The notes under the pieces: model-generated | Told to the model about the DNA's origin: nothing | The model's database searches: none | What the model saw: the letters and a program-made list of their open reading frames with translations, nothing else | Shown here: positions 1 to 6,992 of the stretch, one piece after another | How positions within the stretch are numbered: position 1 is the first letter of the stretch | How the letters are laid out: each line of letters starts with the position of its first letter | Position numbers and translations under genes: made by a program | NCBI GenBank assembly: GCA_013695265.1 | Contig: JACDAU010000314.1 | Location: 1 to 17,294, forward strand | Direction: 5' to 3' | DNA: 17,294 bases | Origin: Chloroflexia bacterium | GTDB lineage: Bacteria; Chloroflexota; Chloroflexia; Thermobaculales; Thermobaculaceae

Positions 1-227
1 ACACGCACCATCGGCGCCTTGGTCAGGGCGTTGCTTCTCCGATACTGGTGGTTTGTTGGGAACGGGAAGGTCGGGGCGAGGAATCCGTGGTCGGGGTTAC
101 GGATCCCTCACGGAGTTCGGGATGACATGCAGTAGTGTTTAAGCGGATTGCGTATGACACAACACTAAACCCGACTCAACAGACTACCGTTACAGCGGTG
201 AGCAGGAGCCTTGAGCCGTCTTGCAGG

Positions 228-275
228 TAGAGGGCGGACTGCGGTCCGCGGGCGGGTACGGAGACCCGCTCCCTA
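228..275. other. Compact double hairpin (three-way junction-like)
   Basis: Two perfect 6-bp stems lie side by side. GCGGAC (234-239) pairs with GTCCGC (244-249) around a 4-nt loop, and GCGGGT (252-257) pairs with ACCCGC (264-269) around a 6-nt loop. TAGAGG (228-233) and TCCCTA (270-275) can close the pair with one mismatch and one wobble. It lies about 80 bases past the stop of the last gene of the sdh operon, so it could be part of that transcript's 3' end or a separate structured RNA. No poly-U tract follows on either strand. Its function is unknown. Confidence 0.4.
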
Positions 276-303
276 CACGGGTTCAATGTCACCGCCCGCC
301 GCT

Positions 304-339
304 GCAGAGCGCAGGTTTCCGTGCCTCCCCTGCGGCTGC
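304..339 (-). terminator. Possible 3'-end hairpin of the sdh operon
   Basis: CGCAGG (310-315) pairs with CCTGCG (329-334), and GCAG (304-307) pairs with CTGC (336-339) across a small internal bulge, giving about ten base pairs around a 13-nt loop. It starts 16 bases after the stop codon of the leftmost minus-strand gene, where a terminator or 3'-stabilising hairpin is expected. No U-tract follows on the minus strand, so a classic intrinsic terminator is not supported. Rho-dependent ending or mRNA protection are the alternatives. Confidence 0.3.
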
Positions 340-355
340 CCATCCACGGGGCGAA

Positions 356-823
356 CTAGCTTGGTGTGTAGCGATTCCCACCCTTGTCAGACACGCGAGT
401 CTTTGCGGTGGTGCGGCGCGTCGTGAGCGTGTGCGGCGCCGGGAAGTATGTGCGCCGCCGATCTCGATCCGCGCGCTCTATTCGCTCAAGCTCTGCGTAT
501 CGGGTGTACTTGTAGTAGAGGGCGTACAGAACCACGGCGTATACGGCAAAGACCATCAGGTAGAGAAAGAATCGGCGCGTAAAGAGTGCGCCCTCATAGA
601 AGAACCACGAGACGGCAAGCGCGGCGAGGCCGACGCTTAGCATCCAGCCACCCAGTTTTCGCAAGTGCTCGATCTGCAAGCGCTTTGACGGCTCAAGTCG
701 GCGCGCGGACAGGTAGATGACGAGGCCGAGCAGCGCCGTGGTAGCAAACACAATCAGCATAGCACGCATCGCCGGCTCGACCGTAAGCGCGTCACCTGAG
801 ACCTGGCCAAATAAATAGTTCAA
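356..823 (-). CDS. Small membrane protein of unknown function in the sdh operon
   Basis: I do not recognise this 155-residue protein. It has three likely membrane helices at about residues 20-39, 58-76 and 86-105. Basic segments (SARRLEPSKR near 39-48, TRR at 82-84) separate them, and a charged tail rich in Arg and Glu follows from about 105 to the end, probably cytoplasmic. The start is a TTG, chosen because GGGAGGA lies 6 bases upstream and no better ATG exists. It begins 27 bases after the sdhB stop, so it is very likely co-transcribed with succinate dehydrogenase. An accessory role for complex II or membrane respiration is possible from position alone; nothing in the sequence (no heme His pair, no Cys motif) proves it. 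Confidence 0.75.
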   Translation of the reverse strand: MNYLFGQVSGDALTVEPAMRAMLIVFATTALLGLVIYLSARRLEPSKRLQIEHLRKLGGWMLSVGLAALAVSWFFYEGALFTRRFFLYLMVFAVYAVVLYALYYKYTRYAELERIERADRDRRRTYFPAPHTLTTRRTTAKTRVSDKGGNRYTPS

Positions 824-850
824 GAACGTCCTCCCATTTCCCGCACAAGT

Positions 851-1555
851 CTAGGCTCGATCGTAGAGCAACTTGCGCTTTACTTCCTCCATCGCGTTGG
901 TCACCTGTATACCACGCGGGCACGCCTCGGTACAATTAAACACCGTCCGACAACGCCAAACACCTTCTCGCCCGCTGATAACGTCCGCCCGCTCGGCGCC
1001 CCCCTTGTCGCGGCTGTCAAAAATGAACCGATGCGCATTCACGAGCGCCGCAGGGCCGACGAAATCCGGATTGCTCCAGAACGGCGGGCACGCCGTCGTA
1101 CACGCGGCGCAAAGTATACACTTCGTCGTGTCGTCGAATGCCGCGCGTTCCTCGGGACTTTGCAAGCGTTCCGTGACGGGTGCTGGATCGTCGTTCACGA
1201 GGTATGGTTTGACCGCCTTGTACTTCTCGAAGAACGGCTCCATATCGACGACCAAATCCCGCAGCACCGCAAAGCCCATCATCGGTTCGATAGTCATCTT
1301 CTCACCAATGTCGCGCACCAGTACCTTGCACGCCAGTCTATTCCGCCCATTGATGCGCATCGCATCCGAGCCGCACACCCCGTGCGCGCAGGACCGGCGA
1401 TACGTGAGTGTGCCGTCCAGCTTCCACTTGATCTCATTGAGCAAGTCGAGCACGCGGTCAGTCGGCTCCATCCGCACCTCGTACACAGAGAAGTACGGCT
1501 TCTTGTCCTGTGTCGGATTGTATCGCCGGATCTTACACCGAATCTGCACAAGCAT
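851..1555 (-). CDS. sdhB: Succinate dehydrogenase iron-sulfur subunit
   Basis: This is the electron-transfer subunit of complex II, carrying electrons from SdhA's FAD to the membrane quinone. With the ATG at 1555 it has 234 residues, the usual length. The N-terminal ferredoxin-like domain binds [2Fe-2S] through CAHGVCGSDAM (C56, C61, D64) and C76. The third ligand is Asp, as in E. coli SdhB, rather than the more common Cys. The C-terminal domain has CILCAACTTACP (C146, C149, C152, C156) and CRTVFNCTEACP (C202, C208, C212) for the [4Fe-4S] and [3Fe-4S] clusters. The stretch after the first set (PFWSNPDFVGPA) is typical of SdhB. A GTG at 1558 could also start it, but then GAAGG would directly abut the start codon. 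It lies 82 bases after sdhA. Confidence 0.95.
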   Translation of the reverse strand: MLVQIRCKIRRYNPTQDKKPYFSVYEVRMEPTDRVLDLLNEIKWKLDGTLTYRRSCAHGVCGSDAMRINGRNRLACKVLVRDIGEKMTIEPMMGFAVLRDLVVDMEPFFEKYKAVKPYLVNDDPAPVTERLQSPEERAAFDDTTKCILCAACTTACPPFWSNPDFVGPAALVNAHRFIFDSRDKGGAERADVISGREGVWRCRTVFNCTEACPRGIQVTNAMEEVKRKLLYDRA

Positions 1556-1637
1556 CACCCTTCATCGCGCAAACCGAACGGGTGTCGCCGTATGGACCTC
1601 CCCTGAGACCCTCGTGGCATGCCCTTCGGCGTGACGC

Positions 1638-3368
1638 CTAGTATTTCCGTTCCTTCGGCTGAAACTTCGAGACGTCCACGGGCTTTTGAGCGATCCGCAG
1701 GCCGTCCGGCGTATTGAATACAAGCGAGTGCCGCAGGAAGTTTGTGTCATCGCGTTCGGGATAGTCCTCCCGGTAGTGCGCACCCCGGCTCTCCTTACGG
1801 GCGAGCGCGCCGGCGATTATGCTTTCCGAGAGATCCAGCAAATAGCCGACCTCCAACGTTTCCAGCAACTCCGAATTGTACCAAGTCTGCCGGTCCTGAA
1901 TGGCTACTCGTGTGAATCGATCCCGAAGATCACGCACCGTCTTCTGCGCGTGCTGCAACGTTTGCTCCGAACGCACGACGGAGACTTTGTCCATCATCTC
2001 GTCTTGCAGGCCCTCCCGAATCTCCGCAGCGGATTCTCCGCTTTCCCGCGAAAGAAGCGCATTCACCTGCCTGCGCGATTCGTCATCAGACCCCGCGGGT
2101 AGCTCAGTAAATCCTGCCTGCTGCACGTACGAAGCCATGTGCTTGCCCGCGCGCCGTCCGAACACCACGATATCCACTAGGGAGTTAGTGCCGAGCCGGT
2201 TGGCGCCGTGGACCGATACACACGCGCACTCCCCCGCGGCATAGAAGCCGGGGAGGACGGTGTTCACCTCGTCCACCAGGACTCTCCCGTCGACATCGGT
2301 CGGGATCCCACCCATCGCGTAATGCGCTGTGGGCTGGATCGGAATGAGCTCGCGGACGGGATCAACGCCCAGGTACACTCGCACGAAGTCGGCGAGATCG
2401 GGGAGCTTGTTCTCCACAACGTCCGCACCGAGGTGCGTGAGGTCGAGGTGTACATAGTCGGCGCCATTGATACCCCGACCCTCTTTCACCTCCTGGTAGA
2501 TGAAGCGCGAGACCATGTCGCGCGGTGCGAGGTCCAGCAGCGTCGGTGCATACCGCTCGGTGAAGCGTTCGCCGTCGTTGTTGCGGAGGATACCGCCCTC
2601 GCCCCGTGCGCCCTCCGTGAGAAGTATGCCCAGCTTGTACACCCCGGTGGGGTGGAACTGATACAGCTCCATGTCCTCCAGTGGAATGCCACGCCGGAAG
2701 GCGATTGCGACGCCGTCGCCGGTATTCGAGAGCGCGTTGCTCGTGATTTTCCAGGCCCGCCCGTAGCCGCCGGTGGCGAACAGGATCGCCTTTGCATGGA
2801 AGACGTGGATCTCGCCGTCCTTGATACTGAGCACGACCAGACCGCAGCACACGCCGTCGGTGATGATGAGATCAAGTAATTGGAACTCGGAATAAAAGTC
2901 CACCTCGCGCTTGATGCACTGCTGATACAGAGTCTGGAGAATCATGTGACCGGTGCGGTCCGCAGCGAAACATGAACGGCGCACCGGTCCCTCGCCAAAG
3001 TTGCGCGTGTGGCCGCCGAAACGCCGCTGATCGATCTTCCCCTCAGGCGTCCGGCTAAATGGCAGCCCGTAATGCTCCAGCTCGTACACGCTCTCGACCG
3101 CCTCGTGACACATGATGTCCGCGGCGTCCTGGTCGACGAGGTAGTCGCCGCCCTTCACCGTGTCGAACGTGTGCCACTCGGGATGATCTTCTTCCAGGTT
3201 GCCGAGCGCAGCCCCGATACCGCCCTGTGCAGCGCCGGTGTGCGACCGCGTTGGGTACAGCTTGCTGATCACTGCGGTGCGGATGCCCGGCGTGCGAGCA
3301 AGCTGCATCGCCGCCATAAGTCCCGCGCCCCCGGCGCCCACTACAATTGCGTCAAACCTGTGATACAT
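1638..3368 (-). CDS. sdhA: Succinate dehydrogenase flavoprotein subunit
   Basis: This is the catalytic subunit of complex II, oxidising succinate to fumarate with covalently bound FAD on the cytoplasmic side. The protein has 576 residues, normal for SdhA. The N-terminal dinucleotide fold shows VVGAGGAGL (9-17). RSHTGAAQGG (41-50) carries the FAD-linking His43. Active-site elements are FHPTG (His239), TEGARGEGG (Arg255), PTAHYAMGG (His349) and HGANRLGTNSL (Arg391). The reading frame is open for 41 more codons upstream, but the ATG at 3368 is chosen because the fold begins there and GGGAGGA sits 5 bases ahead. The upstream extension would overlap sdhD and has no family resemblance. It follows sdhD by 23 bases. 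Confidence 0.97.
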   Translation of the reverse strand: MYHRFDAIVVGAGGAGLMAAMQLARTPGIRTAVISKLYPTRSHTGAAQGGIGAALGNLEEDHPEWHTFDTVKGGDYLVDQDAADIMCHEAVESVYELEHYGLPFSRTPEGKIDQRRFGGHTRNFGEGPVRRSCFAADRTGHMILQTLYQQCIKREVDFYSEFQLLDLIITDGVCCGLVVLSIKDGEIHVFHAKAILFATGGYGRAWKITSNALSNTGDGVAIAFRRGIPLEDMELYQFHPTGVYKLGILLTEGARGEGGILRNNDGERFTERYAPTLLDLAPRDMVSRFIYQEVKEGRGINGADYVHLDLTHLGADVVENKLPDLADFVRVYLGVDPVRELIPIQPTAHYAMGGIPTDVDGRVLVDEVNTVLPGFYAAGECACVSVHGANRLGTNSLVDIVVFGRRAGKHMASYVQQAGFTELPAGSDDESRRQVNALLSRESGESAAEIREGLQDEMMDKVSVVRSEQTLQHAQKTVRDLRDRFTRVAIQDRQTWYNSELLETLEVGYLLDLSESIIAGALARKESRGAHYREDYPERDDTNFLRHSLVFNTPDGLRIAQKPVDVSKFQPKERKY

Positions 3369-3391
3369 CAGGGTCCTCCCGTTCTCGCCAG

Positions 3392-3775
3392 CTACTCTGG
3401 CACCGGCTGGAAGGTCACGATAACCAGCGCGCCGAGCACGGTGAAGATGAGCGCCGCAGAGTAGAGGACGGAGTACGCGAAGACGCGCCACGGGCGGGAG
3501 CGGACGTAGTCGTGCAAGATAAGGCGCATGCCGTTTACGCCGTGGCTCATTGCGAGAAGCAAGAGTAGCAGGTCGTAGGTGCGCCAGAAGGGTTTGGCAT
3601 ACCGGGCAGCGACGAACGCGTAGTTGACCTGCTCAATCGGCGTCAGGATGTGCACGATATACACGTGCCCGAGCGTGAGAAAGAGCAGCAGGACGCCCGA
3701 GATCCGGAAATAATACCACGACCAGAGTTCGAAGTTGGTACCCCTGCGCGCGACGGCCCGCTCGGCGAGGCTCAT
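3392..3775 (-). CDS. sdhD: Succinate dehydrogenase membrane anchor subunit SdhD
   Basis: This 127-residue protein is one of two membrane anchors of complex II that hold heme and form the quinone site. Three helices are visible at about residues 21-44, 64-89 and 98-120. Key residues are RISG (24-27), His37 and His42 in helix 1, and SHGVNGMR with His78 in helix 2. The pattern of RxSG, His ten residues later, and a helix-2 His 41 residues further on matches SdhC exactly, so the two anchors look like ancient duplicates. The start at 3775 lies 4 bases beyond the sdhC stop, with AGGGA ahead of it inside sdhC, implying translational coupling. Confidence 0.9.
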   Translation of the reverse strand: MSLAERAVARRGTNFELWSWYYFRISGVLLLFLTLGHVYIVHILTPIEQVNYAFVAARYAKPFWRTYDLLLLLLAMSHGVNGMRLILHDYVRSRPWRVFAYSVLYSAALIFTVLGALVIVTFQPVPE

Positions 3776-3779
3776 GATC

Positions 3780-4151
3780 TCATCCCTGCCGCGTTTCTAT
3801 GCCGAACACTGGGCCGAGCAGAAAGTAGCCAGTTGGGATCAGCGCGAGCATCGTGAGGGTCAGGGCTCCGTAGAAGAGCTGGCGTTGATATTTGTAGCCC
3901 TGCGGCCAGAAATCGATCATGATTATCCGCACGCCATTGAATGAGTGGTACAACACCGCGGCAATGAGCGTAAACTGCAGAAACCGGAAGATCGTCCACT
4001 CGTGATAGATGCGGGTGACCGCGTTGTAGACGCCAGGCCCCCAGCCGATGAGCGCGGTGTCCACGATGTGAATAAACAGGAAAAGCAAGACGCCAATGCC
4101 GCTCACGCGGTGGAAGATCCACGCCCACATGCCTTCCCGGCCCCTGTACAT
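3780..4151 (-). CDS. sdhC: Succinate dehydrogenase cytochrome b subunit SdhC
   Basis: This 123-residue heme-binding anchor of complex II is the first gene of the sdhCDAB set. Helix 1 (about 10-35) begins with the family signature FHRVSG and carries His28. Helix 2 (about 54-80) has YHSFNGVR with His69, equivalent to the axial heme His84 of E. coli SdhC, and helix 3 spans about 92-116. The frame is open to an ATG at 4196, but the ATG at 4151 gives a normal N-terminus and has GGAAGAG 9 bases upstream. A good sigma-70 promoter lies about 72 bases upstream. A 10-codon ATG frame in the leader ends in a TGA sharing one base with this start. Confidence 0.92.
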   Translation of the reverse strand: MYRGREGMWAWIFHRVSGIGVLLFLFIHIVDTALIGWGPGVYNAVTRIYHEWTIFRFLQFTLIAAVLYHSFNGVRIIMIDFWPQGYKYQRQLFYGALTLTMLALIPTGYFLLGPVFGIETRQG

Positions 4152-4229
4152 CAGATCACACTCTTCCTTGTGACGGCTTGCATGACCGTGGCACACGCAC
4201 CTTCGATCAGGGATCGGTCGCCCTCATCC

Positions 4230-4258
4230 ATTATAGAGTGCGACCCGCGCCGGGACAA
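4230..4258 (-). promoter_or_regulatory. Sigma-70 promoter for sdhCDAB
   Basis: Reading the minus strand, TTGTCC (4258-4253) is followed by a 17-bp spacer and a perfect TATAAT (4235-4230). Transcription should begin near 4223, leaving a leader of about 72 nt before the sdhC ATG. The promoter sits wholly in the 112-bp gap between icd and sdhC, so sdh can be transcribed independently of icd even though the two are collinear. Confidence 0.75.
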
Positions 4259-4263
4259 CGTTC

Positions 4264-5346
4264 TCAACTGCGCAGCTTCTCGATCAGCGCGTCGGCGACC
4301 TCGCTGGTGCCCAGGGCGCGTCCACGCTCCGACACAGGCAACAGGTCGTACGTGACGTTCCTACCCTCGGCGATGGTCTCCGAGAGCGCACGGTCGAGCC
4401 GATCCGCCGCGTCACTCTCGCCCAGATGTCGCAGCATCAGCACACCGGAGAACATCATCGCCATTGGGTTCGCTTTATTCTGGCCGGTATACTTCGGTGC
4501 GCTACCATGGATTGGCTCGAACAGGGCGGTGTCCACGCCGTAGTTCGCGCCGGGGGCGATGCCCAGCCCACCGACAAGGCCGGCGCATAGATCTGAGACG
4601 ATATCACCGTACAGGTTGGGGCAGACGAGCACGTCGTACAACTCCGGCTTCTGCACCAACTGCATCATCATGTTATCGACGATCACGTCGTTGAACTCAA
4701 TCTCCGGGTATTCCGCCGCGACGCTCCGCGCCACCTCAAGGAACAGGCCATCGGCGTACTTCATGATGTTCGCCTTGTGCACCGCCGAGACCTTCTTGCG
4801 CCCGTTTTCACGCGCGTACTCAAAGGCGAAGCGGACGATGCGCTCCGACGCTTCCGGCGAGATGAACTTGATCGCGAGCGCGCTGGTTTCAGGTATGCGG
4901 CTCCCTTCGAGTTGTTCGATGACGCGGATCATCTCGCGCGCGCCTGCCGAACCGTCGTCGAACTCGATCCCGCTATACAAGTCCTCGGTATTCTCCCGGA
5001 CAACGACCACGTCTACGTGTTCATATCGCGACTGTACGCCCTGATACGTTTTGCAAGGGCGCAGGCAGGCATACAGGTTCAGCGCCTTGCGCAGGCCGAC
5101 GTTGACGCTCCGAAACCCACCGCCGACGGGTGTGGTAATCGGACCCTTGATCGCGACCTTATTGCGCCGGATGCTTTCGAGCACCGCATCGGGCAGGGGC
5201 GTACCAGTTGCCTCTATTTGGTCCGCGCCAGCCTGCTGAACATCCCACTCGAGTGCAACCCCGGTTGCATCGAGGACGCGGCGCGTTGCCTCCGAAAGCT
5301 CTGGCCCAATCCCATCGCCGGGGATAAGGGTAACTGGGTAACTCAT
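4264..5346 (-). CDS. icd: Isocitrate dehydrogenase (isocitrate/isopropylmalate family)
   Basis: This 360-residue enzyme oxidatively decarboxylates isocitrate to 2-oxoglutarate in the TCA cycle. LIPGDGIGPE (7-16) is the family opening. Substrate residues match E. coli Icd: Ser80, Asn82 and Arg86 in RSVNVGLR, Arg96 in CLRP, Arg117 in RENTEDLYSG, Tyr124, Lys191, and metal-binding Asp224, Asp248 and Asp252. The Ser-x-Asn pattern argues for isocitrate over isopropylmalate. Coenzyme residues are mixed: Lys285, Tyr286 and Tyr333 as in NADP enzymes, but Ala292 and Pro337 where E. coli has Val351 and Arg395, so NAD versus NADP is undecided. AGGAGG lies 7 bases before the ATG. It is collinear with and just upstream of sdhCDAB. 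I found no convincing promoter in the 197 bp upstream. Confidence 0.93.
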   Translation of the reverse strand: MSYPVTLIPGDGIGPELSEATRRVLDATGVALEWDVQQAGADQIEATGTPLPDAVLESIRRNKVAIKGPITTPVGGGFRSVNVGLRKALNLYACLRPCKTYQGVQSRYEHVDVVVVRENTEDLYSGIEFDDGSAGAREMIRVIEQLEGSRIPETSALAIKFISPEASERIVRFAFEYARENGRKKVSAVHKANIMKYADGLFLEVARSVAAEYPEIEFNDVIVDNMMMQLVQKPELYDVLVCPNLYGDIVSDLCAGLVGGLGIAPGANYGVDTALFEPIHGSAPKYTGQNKANPMAMMFSGVLMLRHLGESDAADRLDRALSETIAEGRNVTYDLLPVSERGRALGTSEVADALIEKLRS

Positions 5347-5543
5347 ACAATATCCTCCTGGAACAAGTTATGGACTTGGTAGTGACGACGCGGCTCGGTG
5401 CCAGGAACGAGGGCACGCCGTCAATTGTGCTTCCAGCAAGGGTACGACCATGATCGGCTTCGGCGGTCTACGCGAGTGCATTTCCAGCCGGTTCAGCGGC
5501 AATGACGCACGGCCCATTCAATGCCACCGGCGTTCGGATCGAA

Positions 5544-6938
5544 TCAGGTGAGCCGTCCGGGTACAACGCTCCGTTGCGCGGCTTCGAGGCGGGCTTCCAG
5601 ATCCGATGGAGAGAGCGCGAGCCCTGCGGCCGCTTCGTCACGGTCGCCGCCAGCCTTCGCGACGGCCTCCACTAGCAGCCGGCCCTCGATCTCACGCATC
5701 GCATCGTCCAGCGAACTAGTGTTCTCCAGCACATCCGCGAGGTCCAACGTGCGCCCAGACCGCACCTGGCTGAAGACGAGATGGTGCGTCGTAACTACCC
5801 CACCCTGCGCGAGGATCACCGCACGCTCAACCGTGTTCTCCAGCTCACGCACGTTCCCCGGCCAGTCGTGCTCCATGAGTAACTGTACCGCGTCCTGAGA
5901 GATGCTCGCCGGCGGTCCATCGTTGCGATAGCGGTGTTTGCCGAGGAAGTAGTCACTCAGCTCCGGGATGTCTTCCTTGCGCTCTCGCAGCGGAGGGAGG
6001 TTGATGTGGATGACGCTCAGCCGGTAAAAGAGATCCTCGCGGAACAACCCCTCATTGACTTCTTCCTCCAGCACCTTGTTTGTTGCCGCGACGACGCGGG
6101 TGTCCACCTTCACGGTCGACACTCCACCAACCCGCTCGAACTCCCGCTCTTGCAGGACGCGCAGCAGCTTCTTCTGCGTGCCGAGCGTCATCTCGCCGAT
6201 CTCGTCCAGAAAGATGGTACCCTTGTCCGCCAACTCGAAACGGCCTTTGCGCTGGTTGAGGGCACCGGTGAACGAACCCTTCTCGTGTCCGAACAACTCG
6301 CTTTCGAGGAGCGTCTCCGGTAGCGCGGCGCAGTTTACCTTCACGAGCGGTCCGCGGCTGAAGGTAGAGTTTGTGTGCAAAGTGTGCGCGACGAGTTCCT
6401 TGCCAGTGCCGGTCTCGCCGGTAATAAGCACCGTGGCATCGGAACCTGCCACCCGCCCGATGTTCTTGTACACGGCCTGCATCGCCGGGCCATTACCGAT
6501 GATGCGATCCGTGGGATCCGGCGGCTCGGCCCGGCCGCGCACGTTTTCCAGCTCGCCGGAGCGCATCTCCCGCTCGAAGAAGCGATCGATCATACCACTG
6601 ACATCGTCCAGATCGAACGGCTTCGCGATATAGTCATATGCCCCAAGTTGGATCGCCTTGATCGTGATGTTGGAGCTGCCGTACGCAGTCATCACGATTA
6701 CCGGAACGGCGTTGCCCGCCCGCTTAAGATCGTTCAGCACCCCGATACCATCCAGCTTGGGCATCCGCACGTCCATCAATACCAGGTCGGGGCCGTTATC
6801 GCGGATACCTTCGAGGACCTGCTCACCGTTCAGAGCGACGCATACCTCGAACCCTTCGTCTTCCAGGAAGTCGCGCAGCAGTGATCGTATGGAAGCGTCA
6901 TCATCTGCGACAAGTATCCTGCCCCTGTCCTCTGGCAA
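5544..6938 (-). CDS. NtrC-family sigma-54-dependent response regulator
   Basis: This 464-residue transcription activator has the NtrC layout. The receiver domain (about 7-120) has acidic residues Asp12-14, phosphoacceptor Asp56 in LMDVRMP, Thr84 and Lys106. The AAA+ domain (about 145-385) has Walker A GETGTGKE (174-181), the sigma-54-contacting loop GSFTGA (221-226), Walker B TIFLDE (241-246) and an Arg-finger region LFREDLFYRL. The C-terminal Fis-like helix-turn-helix (about 425-455) is poorly conserved and acidic, so DNA binding may be weak. The TTG at 6938 is chosen because GGAGGA precedes it by 8-9 bases and the receiver begins at once; the frame extends 72 codons upstream through the promoter without family resemblance. 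No partner kinase adjoins it. A genomic rpoN is implied. Confidence 0.9.
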   Translation of the reverse strand: MPEDRGRILVADDDASIRSLLRDFLEDEGFEVCVALNGEQVLEGIRDNGPDLVLMDVRMPKLDGIGVLNDLKRAGNAVPVIVMTAYGSSNITIKAIQLGAYDYIAKPFDLDDVSGMIDRFFEREMRSGELENVRGRAEPPDPTDRIIGNGPAMQAVYKNIGRVAGSDATVLITGETGTGKELVAHTLHTNSTFSRGPLVKVNCAALPETLLESELFGHEKGSFTGALNQRKGRFELADKGTIFLDEIGEMTLGTQKKLLRVLQEREFERVGGVSTVKVDTRVVAATNKVLEEEVNEGLFREDLFYRLSVIHINLPPLRERKEDIPELSDYFLGKHRYRNDGPPASISQDAVQLLMEHDWPGNVRELENTVERAVILAQGGVVTTHHLVFSQVRSGRTLDLADVLENTSSLDDAMREIEGRLLVEAVAKAGGDRDEAAAGLALSPSDLEARLEAAQRSVVPGRLT

Positions 6939-6992
6939 AGTGTGATTCCTCCAGTGCGGTGTATAGGAAAAAGAGGGAACCTTCAACGCCGT

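Larger units (their letters stand above)
1..355. other. Intergenic region without a supportable gene
   Basis: No frame here has a convincing start, ribosome binding site or recognisable protein. All three forward frames happen to be open from the left edge to stops between about 119 and 147, so the tail of an upstream gene is possible but cannot be shown. Short plus-strand reading frames starting at 211 and 221 have unlikely composition, and the longer one runs antisense into the membrane-protein gene. The stretch contains several inverted repeats: 83-88 with 99-104, 133-139 with 161-167, a double hairpin at 228-275 and a hairpin at 304-339. I looked for tRNA, tmRNA, RNase P RNA and SRP RNA hallmarks and found none. 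Confidence 0.6.

Noticed and set aside
1..135. Possible tail of an upstream plus-strand gene
   Set aside because: All three forward frames are open over this short stretch and none resembles a known protein; no choice can be defended.
279..296. GGGTTCAATG, which resembles a tRNA T-loop
   Set aside because: The flanking bases do not form a 5-bp T stem, and no acceptor or anticodon arm can be drawn around it.
221..640. Plus-strand open frame of 139 codons
   Set aside because: It runs antisense through the membrane-protein gene, lacks a ribosome binding site, and its translation has no recognisable domain or membrane pattern.
873..1634. Plus-strand open frame of 253 codons opposite sdhB
   Set aside because: sdhB on the other strand has all three iron-sulfur cysteine motifs; this is a mirror frame of a GC-rich gene.
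5367..5424. TTGACG (5419-5424) and CATAAC (5367-5372) as an icd promoter
   Set aside because: The two boxes are too far apart to pair, and neither has a fitting partner at 16-18 bp.
5368..5451. 27-codon minus-strand frame ending just before the icd ribosome binding site
   Set aside because: It has no good ribosome binding site and no attenuator-like codon run or alternative hairpins, so calling it a leader peptide would be a guess.
5487..5531. Inverted repeat GCCGGT/ACCGGC downstream of the NtrC-family gene
   Set aside because: The loop is over 30 bases and no U-tract follows, so a terminator is not supported.
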